Part shown: in pieces, positions 1 to 11,915 of the stretch
Position numbering within the stretch: position 1 is the first letter of the stretch
Layout of the letters: the number at the start of each line of letters is the position of its first letter
DNA from: Hysterium pulicare CBS 123377
Taxonomy: Eukaryota > Ascomycota > Dothideomycetes > Hysteriales > Hysteriaceae
NCBI GenBank assembly: GCA_000467715.1
Contig: AJFK01000045.1
Coordinates: 1 to 62,656 of the forward strand
DNA: 62,656 nucleotides
Direction: 5' to 3'
Notes under the pieces: model-generated
What the model saw: the letters and a program-made list of their open reading frames with translations, nothing else
Databases searched by the model: none
What the model was told of the DNA's origin: nothing
Position numbers and translations under genes: made by a program

Positions 1-2622
1 CGTCTCGCCGAATAGTACACAGTGACATCAATGTCACTATCGTGTCGCATTGTGAGGTAGAGGAAAATAAGAGAACGATATTTGTTTGGAGCTCTTGTTT
101 ATGTACTCGTTTGTGTATTTGTTTGTGTTGGTCTTGGATGAACTTGGCTCCGGTGAGTGAAGCTTCCCTGCTCGGAGGTAAGTGAAGTGAAGCAGCAATG
201 GGTCCCTCAACCGAAACTGGCAGGTATAATCTTGCAACGCGTGCAAGACAGGCACCTTCACCTGAACATTAGTGCTCAAAAGAGAAATTAGCTCCAAAAT
301 TTAGAGGAGCCTGGGCCACGCCTGCTGTTTATAATTGAACAAGTATACACCTGGAGAGGTCACCACTAACGAAATGATTCATGGAATTGGAAGGTGTATA
401 CACCTGTAAAACGTGCCAAATGAGCTTTTACTAGCTTACGTAGAGGCTCTAGACCTAGTAAGAGGTAGACACGTTACGTACGCCCTTGTCTCAATGTAGA
501 AAGCAAGCATTCAATACATGCTTAGACCCCGAGGGTCTCCAGGCAGAAGAAGGATAAGCTTATCTTATAAGAACAGGACTTGTGGAATAGGTACCATTTG
601 ATAAGAACCATGGTCATCTTTGATTCAGTTTATAGCTCTAGAGTCCATCTACCTTTGATAGAACATCTTCCCTAGAACTACGCTCATAATTAACCTTGTA
701 CTAAACGCGCTTTTCCCTTTGTGGAGATGAATTGCCGGCTCCCGTAGCCCAGCCATTACTCATGAAGGGATCTGATGATTTGGCAATTTGAACCATCCGC
801 TTGATGACCTCATTGATAATCATTCCACTGTTTCAACGGTGAATGTCGCTAGGAATGCGACAGCCCGAGCCCATTATTTGCGAAGCGGGGCCTGAACGGC
901 AGAGTAGAAATATTGTTGTTCTCTAACTTGGTGATTCACATACCCAAACATTACCGAAGATGTTCGTTACCTAGGTATTCACTGCAACCACGGTTCACCA
1001 CATCTCCTCGCGCGCTCCAAAGCATCACAAAGTCTTACCACATGATTCTCCTCTAATACTACATCATTTCGAGGGTCATAATCTCCAGTTCTTGTTCTCT
1101 TTCTCATTTTCGATTCGAGATGCCGCATTCTACCGTTGGTTGAAGGACGATGAGGTTACTGGCGGGGAGGCGTCGTTGAAAGTTGCAGGTGTCTCGGCGA
1201 GGCGAATGCGCGCTTTCCCCCAACAAGCCAGAACTAGTAACTTCTCTGATCAGCAGTTTTCGACTTACTCATCTATCCAGAAACGTTAACTAACTTAGAA
1301 ACTGGTGCCTATCATATAAGTTTATCTAAATCGAGACCTGCACATTCCTCCGAGACCGCCCGGCTAAGATCCGAACAAAACCCAAGTTCAAGGCGGAATG
1401 TCGGAGAATTGGACACCAGCCCCGAATTTAAGCGGAAATTTCTTGGATACATTTCGTGGCCGTGAACTCTCCGCAGCCAAAGTCCGTTAAACGGAGCAAG
1501 AACTCCATCTGACCACACCTGGTTTCAATTCGACCAGAGAAGCTTCCCCACATGGTAATAGTGTGTTGGTAAAGCTCGGCAATGCTCATTGCTGAGCAGG
1601 GACTTCATTATACGGTGCTGGTCGCTCTTTTGGCCTGAAGTAGGAAAGGTTTTCCACGAACAACCTCTAAGGTCAGTGGACCGCATTCAGTTGTTGCTAA
1701 CCAGCGTTGAAGCCATCTGCTTTCTTGTGGGATTAATAGAGGTTTTTCAAACACGGCAATCCCTAAAAGTGGCCGGTATCTTCTGTTAGCTTGCTGCCTG
1801 CAGGTAAGGTTTTTTCCGCTTCGAGGTATATGAATTGCCGTATCTAGAATACCTCCGCTGTTCCGCCTAGCGATCAATTGAAGTCGGTTACTGACCCTGA
1901 AAGTGAAGCCAGAATTCAATCACCGTTACCTGAAAGATTCGTCTGGGCCGCCGTTTAGTTTCAAGTACGCCACTAGCTTCATCAGTCCGGGTTTCACCCG
2001 CTATGTTTTCGTTCACATCCATGAAGGACAAATATAGCTGTTGTTAGCTTGGTATACCGTCCCGCCACGGCAAAAGACAGTACTATCGATGCAGGTTAGA
2101 AGCGCAAACATGAGTATGGCGTACGCTGGCAGCTTCAAATCTCTTGTGCCGAAATTGAATGAATTCCGATCATTCGCTAGAACCCCGCTTCACACGCAGT
2201 GGGGAGCATTTCCAAGAGGACTGTGACACATGATGGACGTCCAAAGCTTCCACCACTCGTCAGTAAGGCTGCGAACATCCAGATGAAGTGGGGAAGCTAC
2301 TGCCGTGCCTGCAATGACCAAACTTTGGGGTCTCGATGTGGCATGGAACCAGGTCCACAGCAGTCTTTCGCGTTCGAATATATATAGGAGCTTCCCCTCG
2401 TCACGATGGAGAAGTATTCATCCCCTTTCTTTTGCATACGCTTTAGTGAGCAAGTAAAAAATTCCCTCGACGTCACTTTGAGCCGCAAAGGGTAACAACC
2501 CCTCTCCAATCAAGCTCCGCGGTATGATGAGTTGACTTGCGTCAGATAACTACAACTCCTGATAACGACCTCTTCTACGTACCTGAACTTCTTTTCAGCT
2601 TTCACAGCTTGCTTCATTCATC
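1..2622. other. gene-less stretch
   Basis: Both strands hold only short open frames (at most about 100 residues) of biased composition that I cannot match to a family. I see no RNA gene or clear repeat. The last few hundred bases upstream of 2623 are pyrimidine-rich and presumably contain the promoter and leader of the formate dehydrogenase gene. Confidence 0.5.
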
Positions 2623-4210
2623 ATGGTATTTATTCGCTCCGTTTCTCGCCTTGCACGCCCGGCATCCTCCATTCTCTCAGCGAAAGGTGGTCCCCGAGTT
2701 ACATCATGCGGAGCATCCTTCTTGCGCCAACCGAGCGGGGTCAGAACGCTAACAGCAACGTCACGTCAACAGGGCAAAGTTCTCCTGGTACTCTACGATG
2801 TAAGTTGCGAACATCCTCAATTGCTATCCACCTACTCAGTTCCACGGTTCGTTACTGACAACATGCACAATAATGACAGGGCCATGAACACGCCGAGCAA
2901 GAACCTCAGCTTTTGGGCACGACGGAGAACGAGCTGGGCATAAGGAAATGGCTTGAGGAGCAGGGCCATACTCTGGTCACCACATCAGACAAAGAGGGCG
3001 AAAACTCCAAGTTCGACCAGGAATTGGTTGACGCGGAGGTTATCATCACAACTCCGTATGTTGCCTACCCCGCACTTTGCGAGACTTGCATCTTGCATCA
3101 CCCCGCAGCCAGACGGCATCTCACGTCTTTCGCGACGCCCCACATCGTACAACGCCTGTCAGCATCTCCGGAAACGGACACGAACAACGCGCTGATTTGA
3201 GCTTCACTTCAATAGATTCCACCCTGGTTATCTTACCGCAGAGCGCCTCGCCAAGGCCAAGAAACTCAAGCTTGCCATCACGGCTGGTATCGGTTCCGAC
3301 CACGTAGACCTCAATGCGGCCAACAAGACCAACGGCGGCATCACCGTAGCCGAAGTGACAGGCTCCAATGTCGTCTCCGTCGCTGAGCACGTCGTTATGA
3401 CCATTCTCGTCCTCGTCCGCAACTTCGTCCCCGCACACGAGCAGATAGCTGCCGGCGATTGGAACGTCGCCGCGGTGGCCAAGAACGAATATGATCTTGA
3501 GAACAAGGTTGTGGGTACGGTAGCTGTTGGTCGTATCGGCGAGCGCGTGTTAAGGCGTCTCAAGCCATTTGACTGCAAGGAACTGCTATACTTCGACTAC
3601 CAGCCATTATCAGCTGAGAAGGAGAAGGAGATTGGTTGCCGCAGGGTGGAGAGCTTGGAGGAGATGCTTGGACAGTGCGATGTTGTCACAATCAACTGCC
3701 CGCTGCATGAGAAGACAAGAGGGCTGTTCAATAAGGAATTGATTTCCAAGATGAAGAAGGGTAAGCCGTCCTTCAGTCGCGAAGCAAGATCGTATCACTA
3801 ATAATTGCACAGGAGCATGGCTTGTTAACACTGCTCGTGGTGCCATCGTCGTGAAGGAGGATGTTGCCGAGGCTCTTAAATCCGGCCAGCTCCGTGGCTA
3901 CGGTGGTGATGTCTGGTTCCCTCAGCCAGCACCAAAAGACCACCCACTCCGCTATGCCCAGATTGGATGGGGAGGAGGCAATGCCATGGTTCCTCACATG
4001 TCTGGTACTTCCATCGATGCTCAAAAGGTATGTTGAGGCTCCGCTCGTAGTTTGGATCACGACTTAACGTTTGATTAGCGATACGCTGCTGGTACTAAGG
4101 CGATCCTTGACTCCTACTTCTCCGGACGAGAGGACTACAAACCAGAAGATCTTATCGTTCACAAGGGAGACTATGCCACGAAGGCGTACGGCCAGAGAGA
4201 GAAGAAATAG
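2623..4210 (+). CDS. fdh: NAD-dependent formate dehydrogenase, mitochondrial-type N-terminus
   Basis: The enzyme oxidises formate to CO2 with NAD+. I join five exons: 2623-2799, 2880-3055, 3216-3760, 3813-4027 and 4079-4210, giving 414 residues. All four introns are GT..AG and the frame is kept at each junction. The first 50 or so residues are rich in Arg and Ser with no acidic residues at the start, as in a mitochondrial presequence. Family hallmarks are the [12 protein letters not shown] substrate loop, the AVGRIGERV dinucleotide-binding turn, [20 protein letters not shown], the [11 protein letters not shown] segment with the catalytic-loop Gln, and [11 protein letters not shown] with the active-site His. 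Length is close to the family norm. It converges with the small membrane-protein gene that ends at 4428. I see no defect and regard the identification as very secure. Confidence 0.97.
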
Positions 4211-4427
4211 ACGAGGCAAATGCATTCGGGGATTCATGGAGGAATGCATTTTTAAGACGGATTTGTCTTGGGCAGAACAGCTGGCTGCGAACCAAAGCGA
4301 ATAAATATCATCACTAATCATGTCCCATACCGTGCGATGCTCTTGTCCAATGCCGTGTTGTACATATAAAAATATGATGAAATATGCACCAATTAAGGAT
4401 ATCACAACGAATGAATGTCTTAAGCGT

Positions 4428-5057
4428 TCACCGCACTGCTACCGTCCTCAGCTCATGTCGACCGTTATCTTCGTCATCACTATCATCCTTGAAGCCCTCT
4501 TCCAGATCTCGACTTAATCTCCTGTCCTCGTCTCCAACCATGCTCCTTCTTTGTTCCAATGCTTCCCTCCTCCTCTCATCAATGTCAAATCCCACCAGTC
4601 CCTCCCCTTCCTCATCATCGAACAATTCGTCCTCATCATGTTCGGCACCGCTCCCGTCTACGACAGTCCGGCGCCGACGTGCCCAGCTAGATGGTATAAA
4701 CAGGGAGTATACGGCGTCTGATAATCTATCCCGGAAGGAGGAGGTAGTGTTCGAGATGCCGTCGAGAGATGTGGGCATGGGGATGTATTGGTTGTAGCGG
4801 TGGCGGTGTCGGCGGATGAAAGGCAGGATGGCATATGTGAGGGAGAGGTAGAGGAGTAAGGAGAGGAGTAGAGGGACGAATATTGTCTGGAAAACGAATT
4901 AGCAAAGTCTGTAAATGTTACTTCAACCACGGAAGTAAGCGGCGGCGATGCTGTAGCTGAACCTTCACTTGTGCATCGCCCAGTCGAGCCACTTTCACAT
5001 GCGCAGGATAATGTTATGGATGTGGCGTACCTTGAGGAAGTGCACAAATCCGGACAT
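4428..5057 (-). CDS. small single-pass membrane protein with acidic, charged tail
   Basis: Two exons, 5057-5031 and 4886-4428, give 161 residues. Exon 1 encodes only nine residues (MSGFVHFLK) and is followed by a GT..AG intron of 144 nt. Residues about 10-30 form one hydrophobic helix rich in Leu, followed by a basic stretch with alternating Arg/His, so the tail is probably cytosolic. The rest is hydrophilic, with an Arg-rich patch near residue 85 and several Asp/Glu runs, and no motif I can name. The gene is divergent from the formin, with 777 bases between the starts, and convergent with formate dehydrogenase. I do not recognise a function. The frame kept across the splice and the helix argue that it is real. 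Confidence 0.7.
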
Positions 5058-5834
5058 GACAGGCACCTTTTATCCGTTGAGGTTGTTGAAGTTGGCTGCT
5101 TTCGGGGAGCGCAGTGAGCGGGTCAGGCTCCGGCGGCCGATTGCTTAGATGTAGTCGGGAGCGCCTGTTTGCTGCGCGTCGGGAGGGAACATGCAAAACA
5201 TGCAAGTCGCGTAGTAACTTTCACTGGACGGGGGCAACTATTCTAGGAACGAGGTTCAAGGAAAGCGTAGGGCGATTGAAAAGGCCATGAGGGTGGTGGC
5301 CTGGTGGTGGAGCACTTTGCACGCGGCACTTTGACGTGCGGGAGGCACGATAGAAGCCCGGCCAAGCGCGTTGTTTCAGGGGCGATTTAAGCCATGTCTC
5401 GACTCCCAACGCGGCAACTCCACACTGCGAGAACAGTCGACGTCTTTCTCACGGACCCTGAGTTCAAACACGATCATCCTCCGCACGCAATCACCTCAAT
5501 CGCCCACTTCGCTTTCACCTGGATGTGCTGATGCGCCTGTTACTTAGCCCGTGGCGCGAGCACCGACAGGACTCGGCAACACCCTTGATGCATGTGAACC
5601 GCTTCCGGCCACCTTTTGCTCGACCACGCTTGTATACACCCAGCATTATTTGATTATCCCGCTCCGCATAAGGCTGTATCAGCCAGACCTGAAACGCTGG
5701 ACTGCATATCCCGACCCTCTGCCCACCGCGGGCTCGAACAAAGACACCCTTTCTGTCCATTGGAGACCATCTCACTAGGACCCGCAACACAGCAGGCGCT
5801 GTGATTACGAACAGCACCACGTACTGCATCGTCC
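5058..5834. other. divergent promoter region between membrane protein and formin
   Basis: 777 bases without a supportable gene. It holds only antisense or out-of-frame short ORFs and must carry the 5' leaders of the two divergent genes. Confidence 0.5.
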
Positions 5835-8800
5835 ATGATGCCTTCGAGCACGTCGCAGGATGGAAAATCGAGACAGTCGTCAACAAGCAAGTTTTTTGGA
5901 AGGCGGAGGGAAAAATCGAGCAATGACACCTACCTCGCTCCCGACTCGCAAAGCCCACCTGGCAGCGCTCACGGATCGCAATCCTCTCGACATTCTCACA
6001 GAGCTTCGGTAGCGTCAATAGAAAGACCAGTGTCGATAGGAATGGAGCCGGGACTGGCTATGCAATCCGGCGTCATCACTTCGATACCCTACGATGCCAC
6101 ATCTCTAGACAGCAGATCTCCTACCCACGTGGACTACCTACCTAAAGATGGCTCCACCAGGCGCCCGGAGCCACTTCCACACCATTTGAATAAGGGAGGA
6201 GGGGATTTTCATCAATATCCCTCCTGGACCCCGCCGCCGCCAACTACTAACGGCTCAGCGGTTCCTCCGCGTCCTCCGCCTCATGGCACCGGCACAACAA
6301 TAGCGTCGAGTCAACCGGGCGACCGGGGCGTATCGATGCAACAATGGGGTTCAGGAAAAGGTGGAAGTTCAAATGGTAACCATCAAAACTACAATTCCTA
6401 CGCTGGCACCGACTCTTCTAACACTACACGCGCCTCTTCGGATCAAGCAAGCATCTACTCCAATGATTCTAAAACTCGCGGCTCGAACTTTTTCTCCGCT
6501 TCTAACAACCCTTCGCAAAGCACCTTCTCTTCCCTTGGCTTGGACAATCAGACACTTCTCCCGAGCGCCGGCGCGATGGGCGTTCACCTCCGTGAATCTA
6601 CTTCACATAAACACGGCCTCCTCCACTCAAATCATCCCTCCGCTTTCTCCTCTACCTCATCGTTCGCCCCCGAAGGATTCTCCCTACAAAAACCACCGGA
6701 TCACATTATTGAGCAGGAATTTATGAATCTGATGGTAAAGAGGGGCTGGAAAAGTCTTCCTGAACAAGCGCGTCGACAGATGGAAGCCTATAAGATTGAT
6801 AAGAAGTGGACACTCGTATATCAAGATAAGCTGGCTGAGTATCAGCACGAGCAGAAGAAAAGACAAGCGCAGCGCACTACGTACGTTGGAGGCGATGCAA
6901 TGGGTGGAATCCTTCTTCGCGCTGAAGAGGAGGGTTCTCCAGAGTGGTATGTGCGGAGAGTGATGGACAATTCGATATCGTCGAAGCAACTGCAAAGTTT
7001 ATCAGTCAGTCTGAGGACACAGCCGATCGCATGGGTTAAAGCTTTTGTTGAAGCGCAAGGACAAATCGCCCTCACAAACGTGTTAACGAAGATAAATCGA
7101 AGACAAGGACAAGGGCCCGCCCCACCGACCTCTGGGATTACCAATGCTGAAAAGGATTTGGACCGAGAATACGATATTGTCAAATGCTTGAAAGCGCTCA
7201 TGAACAACAAATATGGCGCGGACAATGCTCTTGCACATTCCCAGATTGTTATGGCCCTAGCCGGATCATTGATCTCCCCAAGATTGAATACGAGAAAATT
7301 GGTTTCCGAAGTCCTCACTTTCCTGTGCCATTGGGCAGATGGACAAGGCCACCAGAAGGTGCTGCAGGCGCTCGATTATCTTAAACAACAGCAGGGTGAA
7401 AATGGTCGCTTCGATGCATGGATGCGAATAGTGGAGGTCACCGTTGATGGCCGTGGCAAGATGGGCTCTCTTGTTGGTGCCTCAGATGAAGTCCGCAGCG
7501 GAGGCATAGGCATGGAAAATCTGCTCATGGAATACGCTGTTGCTTCGCTCTTCCTTATCAACATGATTGTCGATGCCCCTGAAAGGGATCTCCAGCTTAG
7601 AATGCACATCCGCGCACAATTCACTGGATGTGGTATCAAGCGTATTTTGACCAAAATGGAAGGTTTCCAATACGAGGTCATCGACAAACAAATCGAAAGA
7701 TACCGTAGCAACGAGGCTATTGACTATGAGGACATTCTCGAACGGGAGAATAGCTCCATGGTTGATAGCATCGAGGGCGAAATCAAAGACCTGAACGATC
7801 CTACCCAGATTACGGACGCTATCATGAGCAGAATCCAAGGGAGCCGTTCCCAGGATTACTTTATTTCTGCGATGCAGCATCTACTCCTTATCCGCGACAA
7901 CGAAGGCGAGGATCGATTACGAATGTTTCAGCTGGTGGACTCAATGTTGAGCTACGTTGCCATGGACCGTAGACTCCCCGATATGGACCTGAAACAGAGT
8001 CTTAACTTCACGGTGCAGAGTCTGCTGGACAAACTTTATACGGACTCGGAGGCCCGCCAAGCCCATGATGAAGCCGTCGAAGCACGCCAAATCGCCGACT
8101 CGGCCATCGCAGAGCGAGATGAAATGAAAGCGCAAGTCGAGCTTGGTGCAGATGGTGTAGTCAGGAAATTGCAAAGACAGCTGGAGGAGCAGGCCGCGAT
8201 TATTGAACTCCGGGGTAGGCAAGTGGAGCAGATGAAGGCTGAGCTCGCCGAAATTCAAAGGATACGAGCACAAGAACTTCAAAGGAATGAGTTAGAAACC
8301 CGCGAGCTCTATCTCATGCTTAGGGATGCCCAAGATGTTGCCGCATCAGCTGCCAGGAAGGGTGGCAAAGAGGGAGTTGTCACAAATGATCCCACGGAGA
8401 TGCGAGGTATTCTGGATCGCGAGCGGTTAATGAACAGGCTTGAAATCCAGTTGCAGAGAGCGAAGACGCAGGCTCAGCTCGAGGGTAAGAATCTCCAGCA
8501 AGTTACCCCATCTGAGAAACTTCGCGAACTTCGAGAAAAGATGGAAGGTGGTGGTATGGGCGATGCTCAAGACTTCAGCCACTTCAGTAATGGATTCCTC
8601 GGTACCGCCAGAGCCAAGAGCGCTATGCCAAGAAGGAAGCCTGTTGGGGATATCTTACCTGAAGAAGATGAAACGATGCTAGATGCGGAGGTGGATGATG
8701 ATGGTGCTATCATTGAAAAGCCCCGGATAGTCGAGCTGAGGAGGCCGAAGATGAACGCTGCACAAGCTACTGGCCTTCTTGGAGAAATAGCGTCAAAAGT

Positions 8801-11290
8801 CAAACGGTACGACGACAGTGGCGAAGAAGATGCGGAGGGCGATGGCGTTACTACTGGCCCGTCGCATCCAAGTCTCGAATCAGATTCCCCGAAGACGCCT
8901 GCGGATTCTGATATCAAGATTAATGGACAAAAGACCGAACAAGCTGCGAACATACCTCCTCCTCCTCCGCCACCGCCTGGGATGCTCGGATTTCCTTCTA
9001 ATATTCCTCCACCGCCGCCTATGCCCGGCACTAATGCTAATATTCCACCTCCACCTCCGCCTCCACCTGGAATGCTTGGATTCCCTGGCGCGCCTAATGC
9101 TCCTGGGATTCCTCCTCCGCCTCCTATGCCTAGTCAATTGGACGGATCAATACCTCCTCCACCTCCGCCTCCTGCTCCGCCTATGCCAGGTGGCAAACGT
9201 GGTCCTGGATTTCTGCCCAAACCCGGTTTCAATGCTCCTCCGACAACTGGCTTGCCTGTCGTTCGTCCAAAAAAGAAACTCAAGGCTCTTCATTGGGAGA
9301 AGGTTGACGCCCCGCAATCTACAGTTTGGGCCGCCCATGCGCCCACATCAGAGGAGAAGGAAGAGAAGTACCGAGAACTGTCTAAGAAAGGTGTACTCGA
9401 GGAAGTCGAGAAATTGTTCTTGGCTAAGGAAATCAAAGCAATCGGCAAGAAATCCTCGAAGAAGGACGAGAAGAAACAGATCATATCACGAGATCTGATA
9501 CACAATTTCCAGATCAGCATGGCCAAATACAGCCAGAAACCTGTGGAAGAGGTTGTGAATCTTATCATTCATTGCGACAAGACGCTTCTCGATGACCATG
9601 TTGTTATGGAGTTTTTGCAGAAGGGCGACTTCTGCGATATCCCCGATAACACCGCCAAGCTGATGGCTCCATACAGTAAAGACTGGACAGGAGCAAACGC
9701 TGGAGAAAGCAAGCGAGAACAAGACCCAAATGAATTGACAAGAGAAGACCAGATCTACCTGTACACCGCCTTCGAACTCCACCATTACTGGAAGAGCAGG
9801 ATGCGAGCGCTCGCCGTGACTAGGTCCTTCGAAGCAGACTACGACGAACTGACAGGCAAATTACTCGAGATCGTACGGGTTTCAGAAAGCTTACGGAGCT
9901 CGACCAGCTTGATCAGCGTTTTAGGCCTTATTCTTGATATTGGTAATTTCATGAACGACGCCAACAAGCAAGCTAATGGCTTCAAGCTGTCCACTCTCAG
10001 CCGACTCGGCATGCTGAAAGATGACAAGAACGAGTCAACATTCGCTGACGTCGTGGAGCGCATCGTTCGAAACCAATACCCGGGCTGGGAGAACTTCACT
10101 GAGGAAATCGGTGGTGTGATCACCGCGCAGAAGATCAATGTCGAGCAGCTCCAAGTCGATGCCAAGAAGTATATCGAGAACATCAAGAACGTTCAGATGA
10201 GCTTGGACGCCGGTAATCTGAGTGACCCAAGCAAGTTCCATCCGGAGGATAAGGTCAGCATTGTGGTGCAGAGGAGTATGAAAGATGCCAGACGCAAGGC
10301 AGAACAGATGCAAGTCTTCCTTGAAGATATGATGAAGACGTACGAGGACATCATGGCATTTTATGGTGAAGACCCAGCGGACGATAACGCAAGGAGGGAT
10401 TTCTTTGCAAAGTTGGCGGTCTTCGTTGTTGAGTGGAAGGTAAGCTACATATTCCCCCTTGTCTTGGACGTTTGTTGGTTGTGGAACACATTTGCTAATG
10501 TGAGAATCTATAGAAATCCAAAGAAAAGAACACCATACTCGAAGAAACCCACCGACGCAACGAAGCTTCTATGCGTCGAAAAGCCGCCGGCGCCCACCTC
10601 AAACCTCTTTCCGCCAATGCAAGCTCCCCCGACGATTCGCCCGGTCCATCATCACCCGCCTCTACCGGCGCAATGGACTCGCTTCTCGAGAAGCTACGAG
10701 CCGCAAAACCAGAAGCTAGAGATCAACGTGACCGAAGACGAAGAGCTAGGCTCAAAGACCGCCATCAAGTGCGCGTCGCCAGCGGACAGAAGATCCCAGA
10801 GTTGGGCGTTAATATGGAGGAAGGGGAGGAAGATGAGGATGGGAAGGTCGGTAGTGGGATGTTGTCTCCTAAGAGCGACGGTGGCGAAGCGTCGGATTCA
10901 ACAGCCGGAATCACCAGTCCAACAGATGCAGACACAGACGTGGCAGATCGCGCTGCTGCTATGCTAGAGGGTCTCAAGGGTGGTGTTCCTGATAACGATG
11001 GCCTTGGTGGGCTCAGTGTCCGGAGACGCAGAGAGTCAGCGGATAGTGAAAGAGAAAGGAGGAGGAGGAGACGACAGCTTGCCAGTTCCAACAAATCTGG
11101 AGATGATGGTGGATTGATGAGTCCGCCGCCTGTCATACAAGAGGAGGGAGAAGCGGATGATGAAAAGAGGAATAGTGGTGGGAGTGAGGAACAGAGAGCG
11201 CAAACACCCGTGACGATTATCAGTCCGCCCAGTCCGGAACAGTCGCAGGGGAAGAGGGAATTACCTACGCCGCCTCCGGAATCTTTATAG
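5835..11290 (+). CDS. sepA: formin (SepA/Bni1-type) actin nucleator
   Basis: Formins nucleate and elongate unbranched actin filaments for hyphal polarity and septal rings. Exons 5835-10439 and 10514-11290 give 1,793 residues. The order is: Ser/Pro-rich N-terminus; GTPase-binding and FH3 region about residues 280-700, starting near the DHIIEQEF segment; coiled coil about 740-850; FH1 about 1037-1125 with several runs of six to eight prolines; FH2 about 1148-1535, opening with LKALHWEKVD and containing an LGLILDIGNFMN-like core; and a DAD-like MDSLLEKL followed by a basic cluster at about 1589-1616. FH3 plus DAD imply Rho-controlled autoinhibition. The only intron (74 nt) lies between FH2 and DAD; reading through it leaves an open but wrong frame ending at 10967, a likely source of mis-annotation. 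Start chosen as the first ATG of the frame. Confidence 0.96.
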
Positions 11291-11915
11291 CGAGCGTGTT
11301 TGGTGTTTATTTGTATGATGAGTGTCGTCGTCGGCGGTCGTCGTTGGCTTTTGGACATGGAGTTTTGTGATAAGCTAAGCATTGCATGCATGGGACGGTT
11401 GGGTTAGGTCGTGGTGTCCCCGTTGTATAAGCTCATAACACTTAAGTTACTCGCATATTTTCCTCTTAATTATCTACTTTATTTTCGATTCTTCTCTTGG
11501 CTTTATTTGGCATAGTTTGCGATCAGTTCATCTTTTCTTCTTCTTTTCCCTGTGCAGGCGTTCTCCTCTTTGCGAAGATTGGTTTTGAGGATCGAGCAAC
11601 GGAACGTGGTCCAGTGCCTGGTGCCACCCCCTGATTCGTTTCGTAGAAATATATATATTCGGTGTATGAAAGATTTGGCCATGCGTGAGAGTATAGCGTC
11701 GAGACTGAGGTTTTGAGAGAACTTGTGTCTCGTGTGGCATGCTATGTCAGCAAAATATGAACGATTCACGTGATAAGGAAAGGCCGAGGCTTCCATTGGT
11801 CGGCGCCTCAATCTCTTCCCCGCGACTCAGTCTTACCTCAGACATCAACGAGCCATTCCTTTCTCTAACTTTCACGTTTGATGTCTACCCAGCCCCCTAA
11901 TCTCAGTTCATACGG
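11291..11915. other. formin 3' region and TF upstream region
   Basis: No gene is supported here. The first part is T-rich and likely contains the formin 3' end. A short plus-strand frame opening at 11878 is out of frame with the zinc-cluster coding frame that starts at 11916. Confidence 0.5.

Noticed and set aside
8818-9498. Plus-strand frame of 226 residues inside the formin
   Set aside because: Out-of-frame reading of the proline-rich FH1 and FH2 codons.
10440-10967. Formin read-through tail in the first frame
   Set aside because: It reads through a GT..AG intron into a nonsense frame; the spliced frame gives the DAD.
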